Shown here piece after piece: positions 1 to 11,200 of a DNA stretch of 64,000 nucleotides. Made by a program: the position numbers and the translations under genes. The DNA lies in NCBI GenBank assembly GCA_024529925.1, contig JAFEUB010000719.1, forward strand, positions 377,369 to 441,368. The letters run 5' to 3'. The notes beneath the pieces were generated by a model. It was not told where the DNA came from. It saw only the letters and a program-made list of their open reading frames with translations, and did no database searches. How positions within the stretch are numbered: position 1 is the first letter of the stretch; every line of letters starts with the position of its first letter. Source of the DNA: Ophthalmolycus amberensis. Taxonomy: Eukaryota > Chordata > Actinopteri > Perciformes > Zoarcidae.

Positions 1-206
1 ATGAGCCACAGCCAATGTCATGCTGGAGCGAGAAAAACATGCATATATGCTAACCTGGCTTACACAAGCAAGAAAGGAAACGCCTTTAACTTTCACTGCA
101 GCTGTAAAATAAAACAAAACATTAAGTTGTTTGTGCCTGGCAATGAAACTATGTTGTAATTGTCCATTTCTCGCCTACTTGTGTTCGTTTCATATTTGTG
201 AAACAG

Positions 207-1131
207 CGTATGAGGTTCTGAAAGAAAAAGTCAAACCCACTGCAACAAAGAAAGGTACAGCATACGACCAGAGTGTTTGAATACGTCAACACATCTACGA
301 TATGCTGGACAATTATGGAAACTTTGTGATTTATTGCAGAGGTCAGAGTTCGTAAAGAAAAACCAGAGCCTGTAAAAAAAGGTATCTTGATTGTTAAGAA
401 ACTGCCTTTGTGACCGTTTATAGTACACCTGCTAGCCTACTGTGCACTGGAGTCGAAAATAACTATTATTTATTTATTTTAGAAAAAACAGTTGAGGAGA
501 GGGCAACCAAAGAAGAGAAAGCTAAAGGTACAGTACAGCAGTTGTCTATTCTGCGGGAAGTGGTTTTGAATCTTTGACTAATAATTGTTATTAATCTGGT
601 GTATTGTCCATTTACAGAGGACAGAGTTCTTAAAGAGATACAGGATCCAGCAAAGAAAGGTAAAACTGTTTGTTAAGCAACTCAATTCTGAATCTTCTAA
701 CTTTATTTGAACCCACAAAATGCTTCTTTTTGTTGTAGAAAGATCTGCTGAGAAGAAGGTTGCCACGGAGGACAAATTAAAAGGTGGTCTACTGTATAGG
801 AAAGCAGTATTCCTAGAGTAACATATTACTGTATTGTTTTATAATTAACATTGACTTCTTATTTTGATAGCTGAGCCTTCTGTATCAGACAGCTTTCAAA
901 TGGAAGGTAAGTACGAAGTCGCCTCTCATAACCGAAATATCACACAAGTGTGCAAATTGCATGCGCGGCCTACTTCCAGGATGCCAGAGAGAGGCGAGGA
1001 ACACAGTGTACTGAACTGTACTGCCGTGTGTTGTTCTGTCCTCCACAGAGGAGCCCTACTTCCAGTGTTTCTTTTTGGACGAGGACGACGCCCAATTTCC
1101 TTTCTACGCCTTCTCACCGCTGCACATTTGA
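207..1131 (+). CDS. trdn: Triadin, C-terminal exons (partial)
   Basis: Triadin is a sarcoplasmic-reticulum membrane protein that links calsequestrin to the ryanodine receptor. Seven exons are visible: 207-254, 340-381, 483-527, 618-659, 739-783, 871-906 and 1049-1131, all with AG acceptors and GT donors. The first six are 36-48 bp, multiples of three and phase 1 at both ends. They encode short Lys/Glu-rich blocks such as KEKPEPVKK and ATKEEKAK, as in the luminal KEKE region of triadin. The last exon encodes EEPYFQCFFLDEDD and ends in SPLHI before TGA; EPxFQC followed by an aromatic-rich end is the triadin C-terminal pattern. Upstream exons, including the membrane segment, lie left of the window. 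The gene call rests on architecture plus this C-terminal motif. Another KEKE-rich SR protein such as junctin is possible but less likely because of the FQC ending. Confidence 0.8.
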
Positions 1132-4100
1132 AGCTTCAGTCTGAGGTTTAGTCAATTTTACTGATAATGACGAGGTCAGGTCACGCCCCGAGCTGCTGAA
1201 ACGCAGCCTGCTGTTCACTGCTGGTTTCCATGAGAAAACCCAGGACAGCAGAAGATGACGGGGGATTTAATGTGACGGTCCGATTTTCTTTTACTTCCAG
1301 ATTTGGTTGAGCTCTCGTACCAAATACATGCAGCCGGTGTCATTCCTTTCCAATTTGTTGTTTATTTTTTTGTGTTTAATTGTTTTGAAAGGTGGATATG
1401 TTGAGAATGATGGAACAACACAGTATATTACCTCGGTGGATCATTCATGTAGATGCTCACAGCAACACATGCAAATAAAAATATGATGGTGCATTTTTTT
1501 TTGTGAAGGAACATAATGCTGCAAACAGGGTACAAAAACGGCCACAAATGCGGATTCTAGGCGGACAGAGGTTCAATTCCCACATTTACTTGAAACGTGG
1601 TTTGGACAGTAATCGTACATACATTTTTATGCACCATGTGTCATTTCAGCGTTTTCCTTCATTGCATTGTAGATGGCCATATTTTTGAATGCTTAACTCA
1701 TCCAGCTTTTAAAGCCCTTGAATTCTACAACTGGGCATTTATAGCGTTTGTGCATTATTCCATAATTATTGATATTATTTCAGTAATTTCGAGGAAACCT
1801 TGTTTTTCACACATGTTCCTCTATCTAATGAAAGGAACGTGTTTCTGTTTTTGTCTACTGTCTGTTATGTGTCAAAAGGAATGACCACGCACTGTATATG
1901 AGAGCTCCCAAACGTACAGATGAAACACTACCTTCAAAGTCTTATTTAACTGCCGACATGTGCAGCTCCTCATTTTGACATTGCCGCTAAAAACAAGCAT
2001 TGCATTGCCTGTACTATGAGAATGAATAAATGACGTGTTGGAAAAGCTTCTTTTTTTTCCAACTGCTCACTCTGTTCCAATTCTTCTACTTCAGGCTTTT
2101 GAATTTGATGCAGCTTGTTTTAGTCAATGAGAGGGCGAGTATCACTCTTTTCTTGCACTGCATCAAAGATGTTTTACAAGCTGGAACATCAACAGCAGGG
2201 CACGTGTGATGGATGTTTTTGTCAGTCAAAAGGGATGTGGCTAACAGCAATTCCTTGACAGACCAAAAACTGTGTGAAAAAATGTAGAAACACGATATAT
2301 ATTGTAGTAACCTTTTGAACAGGTTCTTATATATGATATTAATGCATATCTTATATTATTACATCTCATTTACTGTATATACAGAAGGTAACAGGATTCA
2401 TATTACATTTTACGAATATCCTGTGATGTACACTGTGGGTTACATGATTTCAGATTGATTTCGAATACTAGTATTGGTTAAAAATGAAATCCAAGTCACA
2501 TGTTCGAAATCTCTGAAGAGCAACAGTATGAAAGATGACGTGAGCTGCGAGAATCAGCTATTTATAGGTTAATGTGAAAACCTGAATGTTATTGTCAACG
2601 TTGTTATGTTGACATCGAGTGTAACACTGAAATGAAACATTTACATATTGGATTATATCTGTACATTATGGGATTACACTCTAAATTAATGCAGATGGCG
2701 TCACATGTTTGGGCAGATGACCTCAGATGTAAACTGGTACGTTTATTTCTTGGCTTGCACCGGCTGTTGTTTACTAAACGGCTCTTTATATTTTTGCTGC
2801 ATAATATCGAAGACAGTTATTAGAGTTTATGGCACTAATCCCAAATCTACTCAAGAGTAAATCCCCTTGTCTTTTTTATTAGTATAATAGAAACAAACTC
2901 TTAATTAGTCCATACAGTCGATGGTGCATAAGACCCTCTGCAGCTCACAGTGAGCTCAGGCTCCTGCAATTGACTGTAACAGCTTGAGTTTTATGGTGAT
3001 GCTCCTTTATCACTGTTGTAGCTGTTTGTTTTGTTCCCAAAATCTGTCTTTGAATATTTATTTTGAGATCATGAATTTTTGTTTAAAAAAAAGATATTGC
3101 TGCTAAATAACAGAAGGCTTTTAGATTTATGGTGACAGTAGATGAATATTTGTTTTAATTGTTTTAACTGAATTGTACCTAAAACTGATTTGTAAACATG
3201 TGCAATACATACATTTTGTTTGGGAATATCTCAGTGATGAGAGCACTGTATGTTTATCTAATAGTCCATGAATGAAATGTGCATGATGATGATGTTGTGT
3301 GTGTGTTTTATGCTCACAAATGTTTTTGTGATATTTCTTCCCCTACTTTGAGAATGGCAACACTAAATACTTGAACTTATAAATCATTTGATAACAATAA
3401 CTGACATATGTCTGTCAGTGATGTTGCGAGAACAAGAAGTTATCAAGTCATATTTAAAATAATACTGTTGTAAACAGTTGAAAAAGTGGTAAAATAGAGA
3501 GATTTATCCCCTGAACCATTTCTACTGCAACTGCTCTTTAACTGCAGTTAAAATCACATTATGTATCATTTGTCAATTACATCTTCTTTGTGAATCGTAG
3601 CAATTTGACATTAAAACATAGCAATACAAGTGTGTCTTTTGTAAGTCTCGTCTTTCCAACACAAAGAGTGAGTCCGTGCAAACTGAAGGGGACAACAGTC
3701 GATGGTCAGTTTCTCATGCTGTATTTCCCTATTGAGGCCAGAGAGGGGTTACTACTGGTCAGTTTACACCGCTGACAGATTCCACACAAAGAGGACACTC
3801 CCTGTGCTCTCCTGGGTAGCGTATTGAGAACAAAAGAAGCTACACTAAACTATTATCTCTCACGGTTTTCTCCAAGACAGAATCTGATAATCTCCCCTTT
3901 CTACATGTTCAGTGCGATTGTGCTGCTGTGCAAATTGTTACATAAACTCGCCTGAACCTTGCCTTGTAACCGTTTTCACCCTAAATACTCACGCAAATGA
4001 CATTGCCTGCTTTTGTGGGACTAAAGGCTTTTTTTTTTTGGCATACTGTGTAACTGGAGCATAAAGACGTATATTGATTGAAATTAATTCAGTGAGCAAC

Positions 4101-4835
4101 GGCCAAATGAGTTACCACAGTTTCTTTGTGTCGCACGCTATTCAGAGGTGGCCAAAAGCTTGGCAGCCTGTGCATTGAGATAAGAAGAATGGCCACTTGT
4201 AGTCACAGTGTTCAGTAGGCAAGACACAACCCACAGGGCAGGACAGCTTGGCTTCTTAAAATGTGGGAGAGGAGGAGGATAGATGGTGGAACTTTAAGAT
4301 TAAGATCACAAAAGTTTACTGACAGACTCTAATCTTAGACTTTGAACTACTAACTGTGGGATATTGGATTGATACAAACTGTCCACATCCGGCACAGTGT
4401 CCTTTCTTAGCGTTGGCTGTCATCTTTCCACACCCCATCGAATGATGCCTATACGTAATGACACCACAACTAAAACCGGATTATCCCGAGGCGTGTGACA
4501 TCACCACACCCACCCCCTCCAGCTCCTAGTCTCTGACCATCTGGGGGTTACTAGAGGACATTCATTCCCATGAGTTCAATGGTCAGTGTGACCTGCTGCT
4601 GCGGCACGGCCGGCTCTGGCCTGCACCGTCACCCTGCAGCTGTCACCTGGAACTCACCCATCACAGGGAAAGCACTGTTCCCACAACTTAGGTTGACATA
4701 TTTCAAAAGAAATGTAGGACTCCATTCAGAATTGCATGAAAAAAAAAATAAAACAGATGAAGTGGTACTGATGGAGCTCTCATGACTTTTACATACTAAC
4801 TGAAAAGTCTGAGACATTAACATTTAGACAAGTAG
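1132..4835 (+). other. trdn 3' UTR and trdn-fabp7 intergenic region
   Basis: No supported coding exon. Candidate polyadenylation hexamers AATAAA for trdn lie at 1474-1479 and 2025-2030 on the + strand. The rest is AT-rich single-copy-looking sequence, with a more GC-rich patch at about 4480-4640. Open frames here are short and have no recognisable product. Confidence 0.6.
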
Positions 4836-4841
4836 TTTATT
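4836..4841 (-). promoter_or_regulatory. Candidate fabp7 polyadenylation signal
   Basis: AATAAA on the - strand (TTTATT on +), about 200 nt downstream of the fabp7 stop codon. This is the first such hexamer after the stop and fits the short 3' UTRs of this family. Confidence 0.45.
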
Positions 4842-5036
4842 TTTCCATTTTTAACATACACTGATCAAAACAGTTTTAGGCCCTTCACAGTCTGAATTTC
4901 TTACAAAAAAGATTTCCCAAAATATGTATCTCATGTTACAATAGCAAATCACTGCATACTGTAAAAAAAACAGGAGAACACCTTGTTGATCGTTTGCAGT
5001 GCATGAATGATTTGCTGATGGAAGTGGATGGGGAAG

Positions 5037-5987
5037 TTAGGCTCTCTCATATGTGCGGACCGCCTGGACTCCCTCGTGAGTCAAAGTCTGGAGGTCGAGA
5101 AGAGAAGAGACAAAGCAAAAGACAACCTGTATTACATGGTGCCAGTTAATACTTCGATGTGGTTTTAATGCAAAGTCATTCCTGTTGGAGGTAAAGCAGG
5201 TTTTCTGCAGTTCATGTGGGTCATTACAACATTAACAAGCCAGTCAAAGTGCTTCACACAAGTACTCTTTATAATGTGAATGGCTCCATAAAATGATGAA
5301 TGTAATCACAATAAGTACAAAGTTCCCTCTCACTTGTAGTTCATTTCATACTATATTAAGTTCTGTGTGTTATTTAATCTTACCGCCACCAGCTTCCCAT
5401 CCTTGATTTCTCTGACAAATTTGGTCTCCTTGCCGTCCCACTTCTGCACTTGCACAAGTTTGTCTCCTTCCATGGTGAAGATAGACTGCAAGCACAAGCA
5501 CAGTATAAATTTGAACCGTCTCCAAACGTAAAGTCAGATTACACCCTGACTTTTTACTCAGCTTACTTTGACATGTCGGTCATCAACCGTGGTCTCGTCA
5601 AACTCCTCTCCGAGTTTGGAGGAGATCTCAGTGTTCTTGAAGGTGCTCAGGGTTTTAATCACAAGTTTGTCCCCATCCTGGCTCATCACTACTGTGGGTT
5701 TGGTGACATTGCCCACTTGTCCTTGTGGCAAAACCAATACCTGTCAAAAAAAAGTGCATCATTATTATGGTGGACACAAATTAACTATTTATTTTACTTA
5801 TTTTGTGTACTTACAGGGAAAATATTTGAGAAAACTAAGCAACTATCCGAGAAACACAATATTGCTCACACTAAAATAATATCTTATTTCCAGCAGAAAA
5901 GTAATTTATCTTACCAAGTGACTTCATGTATTCATCAAAGTTCTGGCTGTCGACCAGTTTCCATGTCGCGCAGAAAGCATCAACCAT
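5037..5987 (-). CDS. fabp7: Brain-type fatty-acid-binding protein, frame broken in exon 2
   Basis: Intracellular lipocalin-fold protein that carries long-chain fatty acids, typically in radial glia and brain. There are four exons, as in all FABPs: 5915-5987, 5567-5740, 5384-5485 and 5037-5087 (73, 174, 102 and 51 bp). Exon 1 starts MVDAFCATWKLVDSQNF; exon 2 contains VGNVTKPTVVMSQDGDK; exon 3 contains VQKWDGKETKFVREIKDGK; exon 4 ends VRTYERA, including the Arg and Tyr that bind the lipid carboxylate. FABP exon 2 is normally 173 bp. Here it is 174 bp: an extra base near 5721-5722 shifts the frame after codon 31 and would stop translation at codon 53, although the downstream frame is well conserved. 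A sequencing or assembly error is likelier than a true pseudogene, but a null allele is possible. Assignment to fabp7 rather than fabp3 rests on the N-terminus and the neighbouring trdn. Confidence 0.88.
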
Positions 5988-8293
5988 TTTTGCAAGTGCT
6001 GTTGGTCCAGTTCAGTGTGAAACAGTCAAACGGTCTCTGTTCTCCGTGCAGTAAATCCTGCAGCGTGTCCGCCTGCCAAATTAATACTGGGACAGCGGGC
6101 GGGGACTCGAGCGGTAGCGGGGAATCTGATTGGATGTTCCAAAACGCTTCGTGGGCTGTGATTGGTCAATGCAAAACGTTCACACACATAAAAGACACGC
6201 GACTTGTCTGCGGGTTTTTTCCCCCCATACATCTAATTTAAATATCTCATTTTTATATATATATATCTCATGACAAGTGTAATGTTTACCATGTTCATCT
6301 TAGTTCAGAGTGTTAGCTCGCTAACATTTGCTGAATAATGGTAAAAACAACTTAATTATACATAAAGCTGAGGTTAATAAGAATGTCATTACTTAGAACA
6401 AAATGTATAATATTAAGACCTGATAATGGTGCTAGAGAAAAAGTTAGATTACTAAAGTTACGATTCCCGAGTTTAAAAAAATAAATCTTAAAAATACAGT
6501 AGTTTCACATTTTCCAAAAGGATAATTTAGTATTCCTCTACATTTCTAAAAACGAAATAATTTATTTTTTAGCAATAAGACGACAAAAAGCACATACACC
6601 AACCACATGGTGGCGCTGAATAAAAAAATAAATCAGGATCACCAAAGTCATTAGGATTCATGATAAGCAACCATGAACGCCTGTACCGAACAGACATTCA
6701 TTCAGCCATGCGGCTTAATTCAGTATAAAAACAGTGATTCATCAGCAGCGGACTTTATTGTTGATAGAGTATACAAACAGATGTCTCCTGTAATAATACA
6801 GTAGAATCATTAACACCAAAAATGTATTGAACACTACCAAATGAACAAAATTCAATCTCACTCTTGCTGAATATATTGTCAAAAAAAAAGCACTGGTCAA
6901 GGCTCGAATGTATAAATGAAAAAAGTTTAAAAAAAATAAAAGTACTGAAAAAATATCCCACTTCAAATTAATGATCTATAAATGCTTTTTAACTTCCCTG
7001 AAGTTCACATATAGTGCATGCAAATAAAACATTAAATGTTCCACAATGAAAACTCTGGGATCTTTAAATCATCACAGAGAATAGAGGCAGAAATGATTTC
7101 AATGTTTTACAGTATCTGTCATCACAGACAGTTTGGCTCCACATGGTTATTCCTTTTAACATGAAATGAACAGATTGAGGTGAAAGTGAAGACGGTCTGC
7201 TTTAATCGTCAGCAATAAAGAGGGTGGATCGTGCCCGCTAAACGTCAATTAAGTTATTTAACCATTTAGAGAATACGAGTCGAAAGTAAACAAAAGCAGA
7301 CAATCTACAGTTCATGTTTCATGTCACATTTTAAGAGAATGTGTTACTGAAATACTTTCTTTCTTTTTTAACCGTAGTAAACTAACAGCACGTACTTTAG
7401 GTTAAAAATTGTCATCATGAATTACAGCATGAACCTGGGGGTGAAAACAGACGGGGCAGCAGAGGTAGAATGAGAGAGGCAGAGAGCGAGGTAGGACAGA
7501 GCTGCACCGAGGCGTCTCCACAGTAAGGCCCATCTCTCCTCTCTTTTATCAACCTAAAAACAAGCCCGTGATGCAGATAAACGTTCTTTTGTTCTCGGCG
7601 CACAGTGACAGGTTCATCATAAAAAATGAGCATCACCTAAAACACCCTATGAGCAACAACAAGAACTAATGGAGGTTGATTTCCTTATATTAATGGCTTG
7701 TTTTACTGAATAATGTATTAAAACAAGTAAATGTTTGAGCCGCTAGCAGATGGCAACACAGATGCAATCATCCCGATTGCTGTAGTTTATACAAAACTGT
7801 AAATGAGAAACTCCAGTTACACAAGCATGAGTATACATCCAGCCTGCAATAGCACAAAAACACTTAAGAGTAGAACAGTTTGTTCTGCTTCTCTTAGCTA
7901 CTGATCCATGCAGCACAAATGGCCTGATGGTCAAACTCGTCAAATCTTTCTCGGATAATAAAACTGCAATTTCATTTAATAAAGGGCATGAGTGGTGGTT
8001 GTAGAGAGAGGCGTCTTACAAGAAATCCAGTAACATTGTATCGAAATAATGCAAATTACAGTCAATTGTTAAAAAACATCTACCGGTAATCAAATTACCA
8101 AAATGAAATTCCTTCTCCTCCTGTCAATAAAATAATTAGATTTTAGTCGGTCTTGAAAGATTTGTGGAGAAATACAGAAAAGAAAATGGCATACGACTGA
8201 CGTCAAGTGGATTGTCCCAATTGCATCCGTGTGTAAGTGCGTGTAGTTGTATAGGTAGGTTTGATCTGTCCATGCACACATGGGAGCAGAGTG
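5988..8293 (-). other. fabp7 5' flank and usp40 3' UTR
   Basis: No coding exon. The right part is expected to be the usp40 3' UTR. A - strand AATAAA lies near 6754-6759 (in a TTTATTG context on +), about 1.5 kb past the usp40 stop, and is the best candidate 3' end. The left part, about 5988-6240, is the fabp7 5' flank. A short (TA)n tract lies at about 6254-6266. Confidence 0.45.
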
Positions 8294-11200
8294 CTATTTG
8301 AATACACCCACGTTGATCGATAGCGCTACCTCTGGTTTCCTGGATTTGGTCGGTCCGGTCTTCTTCGGTGGTCCCAACACCCTCAGAGCCCGCAGCCTGC
8401 CCTCTGGAAAGAAGCAAGGGTAGAAAAAAATAAACCAAGTTGTACAACAATAAGCATAATTATTATTGACACAGTGCTGTTGTATCACAGCGAAATGACA
8501 CAATGATTGCCAAATAATAAATGCCATGAAAAGGTTGTTTTTTTGGACACTCTAGTCAGTTCAAGAAATAACATGGACACTGATCACAACTGTTGGGAGC
8601 GTTCCCACCCTTTCCTGCGTTGCTCTGCCTGCTCCCTGAGCCTCTGCTGGCCCTGCTCATCCTCCAGGGTGAGGAAGCCCCTGTTGTTATCAATCAAAAG
8701 ATTCTGGGGAAAAATAGGAAAAAAATGCATTCAGTGTTTTTCAAAGAAATCAAACCCAACAGACTCATTGTTGAAAAGGAACAGGGGTTTATGAATACCT
8801 TTATGCCGATTGTGTCGCCATCTTTGAGGTGAAATGGTGCCCCCAGTAGTGATTCAGCCTTCCTCTTCTTTTTCTTTTTGGAAACCTGCCGACTCTGAAC
8901 GTAAAAGGCATAAGACATATTATTCACTGACAATCGGATCGCACCAAACACCTAAAAACAGGTTCCTCCTAGGGCTGGGCGGTATATCACGGTATTATTT
9001 TTCCGTGTTAAAGCATTAATTAATTAACGCCGAAAAGAACCGGCCGGCCAACTGGCCAGCGAGTGGTGAACAGCTGTTTGTGTGGCGTGTCTTCTGTTCT
9101 GTCACTTCCTATTTCCTTCACCTACATTCCCCTGGGTCCTAAGCCCCTCCATGTACAGCTTCTTGTCACCCTCGTACCAACGTACATTTATAACAAATAC
9201 CACACATATTTCGGTAATCAGCGTTGCATATGTGTCTGACCAAATACCTTTTGTTGTTCAGTCTTTGTTCATCCTGCATCGCTCTTTTCTGTTCTTTAAT
9301 GTAACGTTACTGGAGCCACAGAGCCTCTCCCAGCTGTTAGCAGACTGTTGTTAGCGAGAAGTACCCAGCATGCAGTTCGGCGGTGAAATTTTGTAAATGT
9401 ACAATTATTAGTGTTACAAATTGTTTATGTGTCAAACTGTTGTGTCGTGGTGTTTTGCCCTGTTAAAGAGCGTTAGTTGTGGGTTATTAATTGTTATAAA
9501 CATGACTAGGGTTCCCTCTCAATACACTTAAGACAACTAACTCCGACTGTAGTGCTCACAGCCTAATGTCTGATCCACACTCCCGAGCAGTAGGTGGGAG
9601 TAATGCACCAATAAGTTGGATGCCAACCGCCGTAAAACTAGAAGAAGAGGAAGAAGTAGCGCTCACAGCAGCGAACAATATATTTTGCTGCCTGTTGAAG
9701 AGCGACAGAAGTTGTTTCGGCTGTGCACCGTATGACGGTATATGAAAAATTCATCATACGGGAAATTAAAACCGCTATACCGGTTGAACCGGTATAGCGC
9801 CCAGCCCTAGTTCCTCCTCAAGAAATGACTCTTCTCCTCTCACCCAGTTTGAGATTTCCTCCCAGGCGTGTTTGTCCGGCTGGTGTTTGGCCAACAGCAG
9901 AGAATCAGGGGAGAGGCCGTAGTGTGCAGCCAGACAAGTGCGTAGAGACCGTGGGGAAGAGTCACGGGTTGCATCCCAAACCAGCTCCTCTGGCGGGTAG
10001 AAACCCCTCTCCCCTGGGACTCCCATTCTAACACTCAGCATCACATCTTTAGGACTTAGGAACAGAACAGAAAATAATTTAACTAACGTTGAAATAAGGG
10101 AAATGTACTCATTGGAAAAGAAAGGACGCTCCGTCACAATGTGTAGAAAGCAGAAAACTTTACCCAAGATCTTCTTCTGTTAGTAGCTGTTGCACACAGA
10201 GGTCTGTACCACTGGGCAGCTTCAATTTCCTGATCAGGAGGAAACCAAACAGAAAATGTTGATCATGTAAACAAGCAATGACTCAACACTTTGCATTTGT
10301 TGATAATTAAGAGAATCTGTTGGCCACGCTGTGTCAGGAAAGTGTCTCTACTTGAGTGTGAGCTGCTGTCCTCGGAGGATACGTGCCAGCCTCCGGCCCT
10401 CAAGCTGCCACACACGCATGAACGCAGTGGTTGGCACACACGCATCCTGAAGGGCCGGCAGTGTCAACACCTGACAAAGAAACAGACAACGACGTAAAGT
10501 GAGTCATTTGCATTTAGTTTCGTTTAGCTAAAACTAAATAGTACCCCACAGCTGGCAAAATGTAAAGTTTTCATCTTCTGGCCTCATAACTAACCGGTAG
10601 GGCTGGAAAAGGGCAGGCTCTCTGGGTCCTAAGTCATGAGGACTGAAATCCACTTGAATCCAAAAGAATCCATTTGGGGTCTTTGACCATCACCTCCTGC
10701 TTTAAATAAACACATAACCTTCATACGCTACCTGCGTCTTGAGATCCTCCAGGGTAGCCTCGTCCGATATCTCCACCTGTCCTGCACTTCTCAGCTCCGC
10801 CGTGTTGCCGGCACCCAGAGGTGGTGAGTCGCCCGCGGCCACGACATCCGTGTGGCCGTTGTCAGTGTGATTAAAATCCATGGAAACTGCAGAGTTGTTA
10901 CTGGGATCCAGACACAGCCACACAGATAGCTTGAGAAACCCCTGACAGAAAAAAAAACAGACAACAAAAGGCTAAAGAGAGAGGTGAAGTTATAATATAT
11001 GAATGTCCAGACACAATGAAAACATTTCAGTACCTTCGGAGGAAGTTGTCCTTCTGTGACGACTAATGTCTCTCCATTGTTTATCTTCAGCTCTGACAGA
11101 GAAGCATCCTGAGGAAAACATTTTAAAATGGGACGCTCACGCTATACATATAGCTATAACAGAAGCAAACACGGTTTCATTATGACACATTGTGCAAACT

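Noticed and set aside
4480..4640. GC-rich patch between trdn and fabp7
   Set aside because: Noted as a possible promoter or exon, but no splice sites, conserved peptide or core promoter motif could be supported.
5450..6241. 263-codon open frame on the + strand
   Set aside because: It is antisense to fabp7 exons 1-3 and runs through its introns; no domain or homology is recognisable.
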